DNA of 64,000 nucleotides, from contig JAIUPT010000050.1 of the NCBI GenBank assembly GCA_022315425.1, positions 1,178,001-1,242,000 of the forward strand, in the 5' to 3' direction. A model generated the notes under the pieces. It did not search any database. It was not told the DNA's origin and saw only the letters and a list, made by a program, of their open reading frames with translations. Position numbers and translations under genes: made by a program. This DNA comes from Pseudevernia furfuracea. Its lineage: Eukaryota > Ascomycota > Lecanoromycetes > Lecanorales > Parmeliaceae. Of the stretch, positions 35,563 through 46,369 are shown one piece after another. Positions within the stretch are counted from its first letter, which is position 1; the number at the start of each line of letters is the position of its first letter.

Positions 35563-36616
35563 TTACTCGAAACCCTCCATTTCACCAACCTCGCTCTCAT
35601 CTTCACCTTCGCCCTCTTCAGGTATAAATGGCACAAAGCGAAAGTCCACAAAGCTGAAGCCTCCACCTTCTACCTCAATCATGAACTGCAGGCTCAGCAC
35701 TCCCTGTTCATCACTTCTGATACTGACCTTAGATGCGATGGCCATGGCTCTACTCGCACCTTTGATGAGTGAGTATTTGTATGTGTTCAATGTCCGTCTC
35801 GGTACTTGGAACGTCTCAAGCAGCTCCGGATCTTTGCTAAACTCAACAGTCGCCGAGCCCAGTGGACCGCTAGACGAAAGTGTAAAGAATGGCGCCGTAG
35901 GAGAAGAGACGATGGTTAGCCTCGTAGGTGATGTAGAAGAGAGTTCGTTGATTGCATCGTGCAGCCAGCTTGCCCGCATTATGATTTTCTGTGCTATCGC
36001 GTCTTTCTGTAACGGGATCTCCTCCTGGAAGTCGGGCTCGTATGTGACTAATTTACACGTTGTCGTCACGCCAGTTTCTTCCAATATGATGCAGAAAGTC
36101 TCGCCTGCGGCAGTATAGCTTAGGCGACATATACCATTCATACCTAAGATGCGGTTATCCAAAGCTCCGGATGCTCCACCACGTGAAGAGAAGCCGTTGA
36201 TGCCATTGTAATTTGAGTCACGATTGGACCAGCGATCTTTGTTTTCGTTGATGCCGAGTATTTGAAGGGTTTCGAGAAGCGACGATAGGGATATCTGAAA
36301 GGGAGGTGGCTCGAAATCTTCAGTGTCTTCATTGGGGGGGGGAGAGTACATGTATGCCGTGAATAGTGCTTTGTCGAGGAAGACGATACCTGGGGTGTAC
36401 TTTAGCATCCCTACCAGAGATGAAATACCACATTGACTGACCTTGCATCACTTGGGACTCTTCCACTGTGAAGCGTAGGCCTTCCTTTGTGATCTGAACA
36501 TGAGTTTTGGAGACGAAGTTGATACAACGGAGAAGTTGAAAGAGCTGCCGGGCAGAACCTGAGACTGCACTGAAGAGTGGTGCTGCATTGTCTGCATTGT
36601 CATTTGTAGAGGCCAT
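35563..36616 (-). CDS. RAD1: Rad1 subunit of the 9-1-1 checkpoint clamp
   Basis: A subunit of the Rad9-Hus1-Rad1 ring, which is loaded at damaged or stalled DNA and activates the ATR checkpoint kinase in the nucleus. Two exons on the minus strand (36616-36442 and 36389-35563) give 333 residues. The start resembles the PCNA-like fold of Rad1 (ARQLFQLLRCINFVSKTHVQ, then GLRFTVEESQVMQG and IVFLDKALFTAYMY). The long middle has LHDAINELSS, and the end is acidic (PEEGEGEDESEVGEMEGFE). The 52-nt intron GTCAGT...CCCCAG restores VMQGIVFLDK; a 31-nt alternative was rejected as too short. The gene name follows the S. pombe/human usage (RAD17 in budding yeast). It is divergent from GCN5 across 773 bp. 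Confidence 0.92.
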
Positions 36617-37389
36617 ACTGCCCTTTGTTCCGAAGCAAACACGCGGGAACTTGTAGAGATTGGCAGTAAAGGAGGACCGTCAAGGAATTGATAACGAAGT
36701 AGTGCGGGTATCAAATCATAGTATTGTACAAAGCCGATATAGCTTCCTCCAATGTATATTCTGAAAGCTCCTTTTCAGACGTAAACGCCGACCGCACAGA
36801 TCATGAACACTGATCCAAAACTGCCAGACGGTCAGATGCATCCTTTGTTGTATGTCCGAGCAAACTTACCCAAAAGCCAGCGATGCAGGTACACCGAGAA
36901 GTGGAATGTTGTTGAATGAACGATCTTCTACGGTATTAATTCTTTTCTCAATCCTCTGCACGACTTCACTCACTCAATCCGAATAGGCCAGTCAGGAAAA
37001 AGGCTTCACCAATCAGTGATTTCTTTGAACAAGTGAGGAAGTCACCCACCTATGAGCAGCAGAGTAAAGCCCACCAGGAACTGCCTTTCTTTGGGAACGA
37101 GAGGAGAAAACGGGCTGCTAGCTGCTCCCTCCCACACCTCACTCAACGACATTGATAATCGCGAATTAAGAGGGTGTCCGGCACGATGGTGCGCAAGTGA
37201 GTGCTTCTGGGGTTCGGAGGATACTTAAGGATAGCTTTGCTGATGTTCTTCTTCTCAGAACAACTTTCACTTTCCCTTCAAGCGGCTCTCAGGCAAGCAT
37301 GCCAAGGCGCACTAGTCCCAGAACGAGTCCGTGCCCTAATCTCCGACTTAACGTCTTCTCTGCTGACTGAAATAGGAACACCATGCAAG
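36617..37389. other. Divergent RAD1/GCN5 promoter
   Basis: This is the shared upstream region. From 37186 there is an ATG followed by a GTGAGT donor and a TTCTCAG acceptor (37259), so a non-coding or coding 5' exon of GCN5 is possible. Confidence 0.5.
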
Positions 37390-38791
37390 ATGGCGCCAAT
37401 AATACTAGAGCGTGCGTATCTCGTCTAGAGAGGAAATGACAGGCTGACGTGTGTTCAGACACCAAGCGCAAAGCCAGCGATCAGTTGGGCAGTGAAAGCC
37501 CAAGCAAGCGTGTCAAGAACTCCCATTCCGAGACAATCACACCAGAAGCCGAAGGGAAACCAAGAGTCGTCCCTTTCCCAGAGAAGGTATGTCTGATTGG
37601 GTTTGCTTCATGGCAATCGAGAGGAACTGACTAACAGCGATAGCCCGCCGTCGCGGAGGAGCGCAATGGCGAAATCGAGTTCCGGGTTGTCAACAACGAC
37701 AATAGCAGGGAAAGTCTCATCATTTTGACGGGTCTGAAATGCATCTTCCAAAAGCAGCTACCCAAGATGCCGAAAGACTACATAGCTCGACTGGTCTACG
37801 ACCGTACCCATCTTTCCATAGCTATTGTTAAGAAACCGCTTGAAGTTGTTGGGTATGCTTGGACATTTTCGGTTTCAAGGGCGTCGCTGACATTGTCCAG
37901 AGGCATCACATATCGACCTTTCAACACCCGCGAGTTCGCCGAGATAGTCTTCTGCGCTATATCTTCGGATCAGCAGGTCAAGGGTTACGGCGCGCATCTC
38001 ATGTCCCACCTGAAAGACTACGTCAAAGCCACCTCACCCATCAAGCATTTTCTTACATACGCGGACAACTATGCAATAGGATACTTCAAGAAGCAGGGCT
38101 TTACCAAAGAAATTACCCTCGAGAAACCGATCTGGATGGGATACATTAAAGACTACGAAGGCGGGACCATAATGCAATGCACCATGGTCCCACGCATTCG
38201 CTACCTCGAAGTTGGTCGAATGCTACTGAAGCAGAAAGAAGCAGTCGCTGCCAAAATCCGTGCGTTCTCAAAAAGCCATATAGTTCACTGCCCGCCAAAG
38301 GAATGGAAAAATGGCCCTTGCAAGATTGATCCTATGTCTATTCCGGCTATCAAAGCTTCTGGCTGGTCGCCCGACATGGATGAGCTCGCTCGCCAGCCAC
38401 GGCACGGCCCGAATTACAATCAGTTGTTGCATTTGCTCAATGATATGCAGAATCACGGCTCGTCTTGGCCTTTCTCGCAGCCCGTCAACAGAGATGAGGT
38501 CGCGGATTACTACGACGTGATCAAGGAGCCTATGGATTTGAGCACGATGGAACAGAAGCACGAGAAGGACTTATACCCAACGCCGGAAGATTTCATCAAA
38601 GACGCGAAGCTCATCTTCGACAATTGTCGGAAGTACAATAATGAGACGACACCATATGCGAAAAGCGCGAATAAGCTGGAGAAGTTCATGTGGAGCCAGA
38701 TCAAGCTAGTCCCGGAATGGTCGGTCAGTATCCACCTCAATTGGGTGTTGCGGAGAACAAGCTGACGATCCTGAAGCATTTGGCCGAATAA
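37390..38791 (+). CDS. GCN5: Histone acetyltransferase Gcn5 (SAGA subunit)
   Basis: The catalytic subunit of SAGA-type complexes, which acetylates histone H3 tails in the nucleus with acetyl-CoA. Exons 37390-37411, 37459-37586, 37644-37852, 37901-38723 and 38777-38791 give 398 residues. The N-terminus has TKRKASDQLGSESPSKRVKN. The GNAT domain has EVVGGITYRPF, FAEIVFCAISSDQQVKGYG (acetyl-CoA loop) and LTYADNYAIGYFKKQGF. The bromodomain has SWPFSQPVNRDEVADYYDVI, KEPMDLSTM and DNCRKYNNETTPY, with acetyl-lysine-binding YN. The last 15-nt exon adds HLAE after PEWS, as in other ascomycete Gcn5. Frame agreement over all junctions supports the small first exon, but a different 5' start is possible. 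Confidence 0.95.
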
Positions 38792-39225
38792 CTGGATTCT
38801 TTATGCACTTTTGGACAGGCGTTTGGGGAGTGGAGCTGATGACTACAAGATACCCAGGGATTGGAAACAGCAGGACGCTCACAACAAGGCATTGTAACGG
38901 CCAATGCAAGGCTTTACCTCGAGCCTCTGGAGACATTTTGAATATCATCGCCTCGGGAGTTCTCCGTCTTTGATCTTTCATGCGCAATCATAGTTTCGGC
39001 TTTTAGCACTAGGTCAGCGGAAAATATAGTAACAAAGAAAAATTTCACAGGATTCTGACTGCGAAGTGATTCTGCTTATTTTCTCAACCAAGCTTTCGCT
39101 AAGATGGATCCGTGAGGGTAGATTAGTCTAAGAGCCAAAGTATCTTACCAGGCAAACCTGGTAAATGTTCTTTCAGTCAACGACATAGGTGAGTTCTCTT
39201 GCTGGGTATGATGGCTAAGGCGGTC
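38792..39225. other. Convergent 3' intergenic region
   Basis: Between the 3' ends of GCN5 and the COP9 gene. Nothing is recognised. Confidence 0.5.
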
Positions 39226-40101
39226 TCAATTACCACCGCCTAATTTCCTACCAAGCCCGCCTAAGAAGTTCCCCCCACCCCTCTTTGCACCCCTCAATCT
39301 TCGTCCGCCTTCATCAATATCCATCTCGTCCGCTTCCTCCCCACCTCCTCTCTTCCCAAGCTTGCCTTTCCCATCTTCGTTCTCCCCCATCCTTTTTGCC
39401 ACCGCCTTCTCATGCTCCGTTTCCCTCTTTCTCTGTTCTTGAGCCTTCCTCCTGATCTCCCGGACCTGTCCCTCGATCTCGCCCAAGACGCTCACGCAAC
39501 GACTGTCCCAGTCCTCCAGCACAGAAACCATATGGGGGACGGAGCCAGGTTTCAAATCTCGTAGAGGGGCGACGGACGAGACATCAACACGTTGGGCCAG
39601 GGTGTCGAGTTTTGCTGTGAGTAATCCGGCGTAGATGGAGCTTATGACGAGGTCTTCCAGGGCGCGAGTGGTGGGAAGGGAGAGCTCGGAGAGCAAGTGC
39701 GCGTATGTGAGAGTGGAGGGGGATGTGGAGAGGGTGAGTAAAGTGAGTTGACGGAGCTTCTGTTCTTGTATATTTGAGAGCTTTGGGAGGTCTGGTGTTT
39801 CTGGATAAGGAGACTTAGCATGTGAGCACTGCGCGAGAGTAATTTTGGACTAACCTGTGTACTCCGACCACGTCCCCCAGGCAAAAATCTGCAAGAGGGT
39901 GAGGTAAGGTACATAGTCCTTTGATGCTGTTTGCAGAGCTTGGATATTTGGTGTTTGAAGGAGCTCGGCGAAGACAAAGGTGTTGGGTGCGGATGTAGCT
40001 TGGGTAACAAGGTCGGCAGCTGCTCGTGGTGAGTTTGCGGATTTGGAGAGGAGGATGTAGGGTTCAAGAGCGTTTAAAGCCTTCTGCTGTGTTTGGTCCA
40101 T
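39226..40101 (-). CDS. COP9 signalosome subunit 7 (PCI domain)
   Basis: A subunit of the COP9 signalosome, which removes NEDD8 from cullin ubiquitin ligases and in moulds controls development. Two exons on the minus strand (40101-39855 and 39800-39226) give 273 residues. The N-terminal helices (KALNALEPYILLSKSANSPR, then FVFAELLQTPNIQAL) and LLQIFAWGTWSEYT lead into the PCI winged-helix region (LPKLSNIQEQKLRQLTLLTL and ALEDLVISSIYAGLLTAKLD). The C-terminus is a long basic coiled coil (QVREIRRKAQEQRKRETEH), then a Gly/Arg-rich tail with DEMDIDEGGRR. This layout fits CSN7 better than proteasome or eIF3 PCI subunits. The gene is convergent with GCN5. Confidence 0.88.
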
Positions 40102-40305
40102 GGTTGGAGAGTATTGGAAGAGTAAAGTTGAATATCACAATTGACTATGCAGTAATACAATCATACAACTTCATGGAATGCTCCTCTGCCCGTACCTTTG
40201 AGACTTTGAGTCGTAGAGTAGGGCTGGGCGTTATCGATTAGGATTGCGGGAGATCGCCAGCAACTAACTGCCGAGCTGCCTAAGGTACTTACTTTAGGTA
40301 CCTTA
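40102..40305. other. Short spacer before the transposon
   Basis: This is the upstream region of the COP9 gene and ends in the 7-bp direct repeat TACCTTA (40299-40305) flanking the element. Confidence 0.6.
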
Positions 40306-41014
40306 CCTTAGCGGAGGTCTATGAGTTCAAATAACGGTGCTGGAACGGTATCGGTTAGTGAAACCGCCTTTTGGCGGTTTCTAGGTATCGGTACCATGTT
40401 ACCGTTTATTTTTTAATACGTTAGAAATTTGATTCGGTATTATTTTTAGTACGGTAGAAGAACAGTTCTAATCAAGTTACGTTTCTATAGAAGATACGGT
40501 TATTTTAAAAGAACCAAGATACCAACCATCTACTTAAAAGAATTGCGACACCATGTTAAATTATTAGAAAATGCCAAGCCAAGTACTCGGAAGTACTATA
40601 TATCGAGAAAAATCAACGCTCTTCTAAATTTGAGTGCAAAAATGAGCGATTTAGACGATTTTCTCGCGGGGGTGACTTCCCCCTGCTTAGTGGAGGTCCG
40701 GTGTGGGGGCTGGTGGGGCTGTTGGTTACCTGGTAGACCTTGGACCCTAGACCCTGGACCCTGTCGGAAGCTGGTATCGGATCAAGGAAGGTTGACAAGA
40801 TACGGTTCTTGAATAGTTACGGTGTCAGAACGGTTTCTTTTTAACTACGGTTTCTTTAGAATTACGTATTAAACTTTAACACGGTTTTTTTTTAGAAACG
40901 TGTTAAAAACTTCATCGCCTAAAGGCGGAGGTGGGCACCTAAAACGTGTCAAGAAAAAAACCGTATATACACCGTTCCAGAACCGTTTTTTGAACTCATA
41001 GACTTCCGCTAAGG
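40306..41014 (+). mobile_element. 709-bp non-autonomous TIR DNA transposon
   Basis: The first 44 nt (starting CCTTAGCGGAGGTCTATGAG) match the reverse complement of the last 44 nt with three mismatches. TACCTTA directly flanks both ends (40299-40305 and 41015-41021). The inside is AT-rich and contains an ATG at 40641 reading MSDLDDFLAGVTS before the frame loses any likeness to a transposase, so it looks like an internally deleted element. A 7- to 8-bp duplication and length fit hAT-type superfamilies, but no transposase is present to prove it. A truncated inverted copy lies at 1-621. Confidence 0.8.
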
Positions 41015-41021
41015 TACCTTA

Positions 41022-41918
41022 ATGTAGACTCGGTGCACTACTGACATGCTAGAAGAGAACTACTTATAATCTACAGAATTAACGAGTAAAGCCTTGATAG
41101 TAATGATGAGCACTTGGATCTTTAAGTATTCGTGACTAAAGTTTCATTCCTCGTATTACGGAGTATCATTGTGTGGTACGGAGACTCGTATGCGCGTTGT
41201 TTGCTGAAGCCTCTCATGGGACATTGTTCTGGACCAATAGCCTCAGCTAACGGGCCCGTTGCGCATTTATTGATCGTCTAAAAATGGAGAAAAGAAGCCA
41301 TCCGCTAAAATTGTATCTGCGAAACGGCTCAGCACGTAGTACCAAGCTACCCTACCATAAGGTAACTCTGACAGCTGGTCGCCGCCTAGCGTCGACTTCT
41401 GATGTGGCCGGAAGCATCTGAAAGGTATCGTGCTGCCTTTCTAGTACTAGTGATCAAGGCAATGAATGATACCTTCTTTGGCTATTCTTGTTCAGCTAGC
41501 ACAAAACCAATAGTACCTTATGATAGTGAAAAAGGATGAGCTGAATGGCGTTGTCTTCGGTCAAAGTCATTGATCGGACAGGGACTACACTACTCTAGTA
41601 CTAGCGGCAAAAAGGAAAAAGGCGCCGGCTCGGTCATAGAACAAATGAACAATTAATAACCGTAGTCCGTGATCTGACAAAGACCGCATCCTTCTCCATT
41701 GGTGTCCTCCTTTTCCTTTGTAAATATCATTACCCCTACCTCCAACTATTGTATTGTTCTTTCTCCTGTTTTTTTACCCTTTCATTATGCGCTCTACAGT
41801 AACAACTCCAGACCGAAGACCTCCCCTAGAAAGCCCTTGAACCCTGGAGTCTGACAGATAACCGCCGACCGTTGAATCCATCTATCATTGCGATTCTGTA
41901 GCTACTGTGGCCTTCACC
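41022..41918. other. Promoter region of the copper ATPase
   Basis: No gene was seen. The last 200 bases are pyrimidine-rich, typical of a fungal 5' region. Confidence 0.5.
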
Positions 41919-44900
41919 ATGGCTTCAGCTACACATATGGCAACTACGACGATACGCGTCGAAGGAATGACGTGCGGCGCATGTACGTCCGCGGTGGAGA
42001 GCGCTTTCAAAAATATCGATGGCGCCGGCAACGTCTCTGTAAGCTTGGTTATGGAAAGAGCAGTGGTTCAGCACAACCCGAAAATACTATCCCCAGAAAA
42101 GGTCCGAAAGATGATCGAGGATCGAGGCTTTGACGCCGAGGTTCTCGCCACCGACGTCCCCAATGTTTCGGCAAAAGAGGACGCACCTAGTGACGGCAAG
42201 GGTGCTACGGGGGACGATGCGGCTAGCCTATCCACTACGACGCTGGCAGTCGAGGGTATGACTTGTGGTGCCTGTACCTCCGCTGTTGAGGGTGGTTTCA
42301 AGAATGTCCCAGGCATCAAGTCAATGAGCATATCGCTTCTTTCGGAACGCGCCGTCGTCGAACACGATTCTTCCATTATTACACCCGAGGCGATCGCGGG
42401 AATCATCGAAGATAGAGGTTTTGGCGCCGAGGTTCTGGAGACCCAGATATCACCAGCTTTATCAATTCGAGGGACCAAAGACCATTTATCGAACCAGTCG
42501 CAAGTCGATTTGACCATAACCACGGTAGCGATCGAGGGTATGACGTGCGGTGCCTGCACTTCAGCCGTCGAAGGGGGCTTCAAGGACGTGGAAGGGCTGG
42601 TGCAGTTCAACATCAGTCTCTTAGCTGAACGTGCCATCATAATCCACGATCCAGCGAAGCTTTCACCCAAACAGATTACGGAGATTATCGAAGATCGAGG
42701 TTTCGATGCTAAACTTCTATCCTCGCAACGTGCCTCGGTAGAAACTTCGGGAATGACGCGGAACGTGCACTTAAAAGTTTTTGGTCTTCCCACTTCGTCC
42801 GCTGCCACTGCCCTTGAAGATGCCTTACGTGTACTTCCTGGTGTCTCTTCCGCTGTGGTCCATCTTGCGACATCCCGAGTCAATGTCACTCACAATGCTT
42901 CCTTGACTGGCCTTCGAGTACTGGTGGAAGCTATAGAGAATTTGGGATATAATGCCCTTCTGGCAGACTCTGATGACAACAATGCACAGCTGGAGTCGTT
43001 GGCAAAGACGCGCGAAATACAAGAATGGCGGCGGGCTTTCTGGTACTCCCTTTCTTTCGCCTTTCCGGTTTTCCTGATAAGTATGGTCATACCTATGGTC
43101 GTCCCACGATTGGACTTTGGTTCATTTCTGCTTTGGATACCCGGACTCTACCTTGGCGACGTAATCTGCCTAACCCTCACTATACCTGTGCAATTTGGGA
43201 TTGGAAAACGCTTCTACATTTCTTCCTACAAATCTTTGAAACACGGTTCGCCTACCATGGATGTACTCGTTACCCTGGGCACTTCCGCCGCTTTTTTCTT
43301 CAGCATCGCAGCAATGATCGTGTCCATCTTCATTCCTCCACACACCCGTCCCAGCACAGTGTTTGAGACAAGTAGCATGCTCATAACGTTCATCACTCTG
43401 GGCCGTTATCTAGAGAATCGAGCAAAGGGCCAAACTTCGAAAGCGCTTTCAAGGTTGATGTCTTTAGCACCTTCGATGGCTACAATTTACGCGGATCCTA
43501 TCGCTGCGGAGAAGGCGGCCGAGGATTGGGATGCTGCTGAACTCAGCGGTCTTGCAGAGAAGAAGGGTCCGATTTCCCAGGATCAATCTAGCAATGCAGC
43601 TGAGGAAAGGATCATTCCCACCGAGTTGATCGAAGTTGGGGACATCGTGGTCTTGCGTCCTGGTGGCCAAGTCCCAGCTGATGGCACAGTCACTCGAGGT
43701 CAGAGCTATTTCGATGAAAGCATGGTTACTGGTGAAGCAGTCGAGATTCTGAAAAGGCCAGGGAGCGACCTCATGGCAGGAACGGTCAACGGAGCGGGTC
43801 GGGTTGACTTTCGGGTAACTCGAGCAGGCCGTGACACGCAGTTGAGTCAGATTGTCAAGCTAGTCCAGGAGGCTCAAACCAGTCGTGCGCCAATCCAACG
43901 TATGGCTGATATCGTTGCGGGCTACTTTGTACCCACGATCATCACTCTTGGTTTATTGACCTTTATCTCCTGGATGGTCCTGAGTCATGTGCTACCGCCA
44001 TCTGAATGTCCCGAGATTTTCCTCAAACCCGAGAGCGGTGGCAAGTTCATGGTCTGTCTCAAGCTTTGTATCTCTGTGATCGTCTTTGCATGTCCATGTG
44101 CGCTTGGTCTTAGCACTCCGACGGCTGTCATGGTTGGTACAGGAATTGGGGCGGAACAAGGAATTTTGGTCAAAGGAGGTGCTGCACTCGAGATAGCTAC
44201 CAAAATCACCCATGTCGTCTTCGATAAAACAGGGACTCTGACTATGGGGAAGATGAGCGTTCCAGAGGTCCAAATGGAGCAGATCTGGGAAGCGAACGAC
44301 TGGCGGCGAAAGCTGTGGTGGTCATTAGTTGGCTTGGCGGAAATGGGAAGCGAACATCCCATTGGCAGGGCCATCCTCGACAACGCGAAAATGGAATTGA
44401 ATGTAGGAAGCGAGGGCATGATTGATGGAAGTGTCGGAGACTTTGAAGCAACTGTTGGCAAAGGTATTTGTGCCAGCGTCGAACCGGCCACCTCCGCTAT
44501 TCCGAAACGCTACAAAATACACGTGGGCAACTCTTCCTACCTCGGTTCTCAAGGCATAAACTTGCCTGCTACTGTCGTCGCTAACTCCCCGACACACTCC
44601 GATACTGGTACCCCCAAGGTACCACCGTCTGGTACAACCCAAATTTACGTTGCCATCGACAATGCATACGCAGGTGTGCTTTCCCTTTCCGATACGATTA
44701 AGCCGAGCGCAGCCGCCACGATAATCGCTCTGAATCGCATGAACATAACGAGTTCCCTTGTTACTGGAGATCAATACTCTACTGCTGCCGCTGTCGCTGC
44801 TCGGGTTGGCATTCCGAAGGCCAACATCCATGCTGGCGTCTCTCCCGATCAGAAGCAGAAGATCATCAAACAGATCCAAGAGCAAGGCACAATTGTCGCC

Positions 44901-45455
44901 ATGGTGGGCGACGGGATCAATGACTCGCCCGCTCTTGCGACAGCCAACATTGGTATTGCTCTAAGCTCAGGCACGGACGTCGCTATGGAAGCGGCCGACA
45001 TCGTGCTCATGCGCCCAGAAGACATGCTCAGTGTTGCAGCTTCCTTGAGTCTCTCTCGCACGATATTCAACCGTATCAAGCTGAATCTGATGTGGGCGTG
45101 TCTGTACAACTTGATTGGATTACCCTTTGCAATGGGTTTCGGGCTGGTGCTGCCTGGTCATATCATGATGCCCCCTATGGCTGCGGGTGCCGCAATGGCC
45201 GCTAGCAGCGTGAGTGTAGTAGGCAGCAGTCTACTCCTGAAATTCTGGAAGAGGCCTGGATGGATGACGGTGGAGAAGCTCGAGGCGGAAGGCCAAAAGA
45301 GCGAGTCATTGAAGGGAATGAGCATGACAAATGACAGAGGATTGACAGATCGATTGGGCATGAAGTGGGTTGGAGGCTTAACAAATCGCATTTTGGGAGT
45401 TCAGGGTAAGAAAGATGATGGGTACCTACCCTTGCAAGATGTTGAGGCTGTATAA
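41919..45455 (+). CDS. CCC2: Copper-transporting P1B-type ATPase (Ccc2/ATP7 family)
   Basis: Pumps Cu(I) using ATP, either into the Golgi for cuproenzymes (Ccc2) or out of the cell (CrpA type); the sequence alone does not decide. A single exon encodes 1178 residues. Three heavy-metal domains carry GMTCGACTSAVE (Cys at about 19/22, 116/119 and 210/213), and a fourth HMA-like fold at about 285-355 has GLPTSS in place of CxxC. Eight membrane helices include the CPC metal site at about 725-727 (VFACPCALGLSTPTAVM). Also visible are the TGEA actuator motif, the phosphorylation site DKTGTLT at about Asp769, SEHPIG (the HP motif of the nucleotide domain) and MVGDGINDSPAL. All catalytic motifs are intact. 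Confidence 0.95.
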   Translation: MASATHMATTTIRVEGMTCGACTSAVESAFKNIDGAGNVSVSLVMERAVVQHNPKILSPEKVRKMIEDRGFDAEVLATDVPNVSAKEDAPSDGKGATGDDAASLSTTTLAVEGMTCGACTSAVEGGFKNVPGIKSMSISLLSERAVVEHDSSIITPEAIAGIIEDRGFGAEVLETQISPALSIRGTKDHLSNQSQVDLTITTVAIEGMTCGACTSAVEGGFKDVEGLVQFNISLLAERAIIIHDPAKLSPKQITEIIEDRGFDAKLLSSQRASVETSGMTRNVHLKVFGLPTSSAATALEDALRVLPGVSSAVVHLATSRVNVTHNASLTGLRVLVEAIENLGYNALLADSDDNNAQLESLAKTREIQEWRRAFWYSLSFAFPVFLISMVIPMVVPRLDFGSFLLWIPGLYLGDVICLTLTIPVQFGIGKRFYISSYKSLKHGSPTMDVLVTLGTSAAFFFSIAAMIVSIFIPPHTRPSTVFETSSMLITFITLGRYLENRAKGQTSKALSRLMSLAPSMATIYADPIAAEKAAEDWDAAELSGLAEKKGPISQDQSSNAAEERIIPTELIEVGDIVVLRPGGQVPADGTVTRGQSYFDESMVTGEAVEILKRPGSDLMAGTVNGAGRVDFRVTRAGRDTQLSQIVKLVQEAQTSRAPIQRMADIVAGYFVPTIITLGLLTFISWMVLSHVLPPSECPEIFLKPESGGKFMVCLKLCISVIVFACPCALGLSTPTAVMVGTGIGAEQGILVKGGAALEIATKITHVVFDKTGTLTMGKMSVPEVQMEQIWEANDWRRKLWWSLVGLAEMGSEHPIGRAILDNAKMELNVGSEGMIDGSVGDFEATVGKGICASVEPATSAIPKRYKIHVGNSSYLGSQGINLPATVVANSPTHSDTGTPKVPPSGTTQIYVAIDNAYAGVLSLSDTIKPSAAATIIALNRMNITSSLVTGDQYSTAAAVAARVGIPKANIHAGVSPDQKQKIIKQIQEQGTIVAMVGDGINDSPALATANIGIALSSGTDVAMEAADIVLMRPEDMLSVAASLSLSRTIFNRIKLNLMWACLYNLIGLPFAMGFGLVLPGHIMMPPMAAGAAMAASSVSVVGSSLLLKFWKRPGWMTVEKLEAEGQKSESLKGMSMTNDRGLTDRLGMKWVGGLTNRILGVQGKKDDGYLPLQDVEAV

Positions 45456-46369
45456 CTTTTTGATGCGGGACTGTGCTCAACGACGTCATGAATATATGAA
45501 GCGATAGTGTTTGGGCACTTTGGATAGGATGCTTGCTTTTCGATGCAAATACCACCGCCTGTTTCTATTAGAATTGTATTATATCGTAATAATTGGAACA
45601 ATGAGCCTTTAAAATCCAGCAGTTTGGGGTCTCTACCCCCTAAAATCCGCCCCATTAGAAGACCATGCACCATGCACTGATTTCATTTCATGAATATCGA
45701 TTCTGAGTATTGTTGCTAAACTTCCCTAAACAAACCTGAATGATCTCGATCTCGATCTCGGTCCACACAGATAAGAAATGAAGAGATTGGCTGGTTGTAA
45801 GTACGGACTACGGAGTAATAAAGCGGAAATTAAGGCCGAAATGCCAATTTCTGCCCTAATGACACAGGAATCGAAGCAGATCCTCCTTATCAGCCATGCG
45901 AGCCATGGGCATGATAAGCTAGTTGCTCATCAAACAGCAACGAGAACAACCTCGACCAATCTCTTCAATGCTTCGTGACTCTATGCATGGGAGGTGCATC
46001 TCGTGCATCTCGTCTTCGTGCAGTTTCAGCATGCTGTTGCCTTTAAGAGCAAGGTCCAGCGTCTTTCTTATGATCTTATCTTCATGTCTAATGTAGGTGA
46101 AAGGAAGAAGCAAACTCACAGAATTTAGCGGTACTTGTCTAGCCTATTCATCTCGGTATATTGCCTATGCTCTCGTGCTCTTTTTCCTCTATTGCTTTAT
46201 TTTAATTCGTCCCTCCTGCTGTCTACTTCACTCGAAGGACTCTTTCTATCTCGACCGGCTCTCGATATCGGTTTTGATATTCACCGATTGAGTTTTCCAA
46301 TTGATTCCATATTCTGTTCTGCTATATCCCTCTCCACCTCGAACACCAGACAGCTTTGTCCCGTTGAGC
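45456..46369. other. Intergenic
   Basis: The 3' flank of the ATPase and upstream region of the urea transporter. Short frames only. Confidence 0.5.

Noticed and set aside
36391..36441. 31-nt intron in RAD1 (GTCAGT to CTGGTAG)
   Set aside because: Shorter than the usual fungal minimum; the 52-nt version ending CCCCAG restores the family sequence VMQGIVFLDK.
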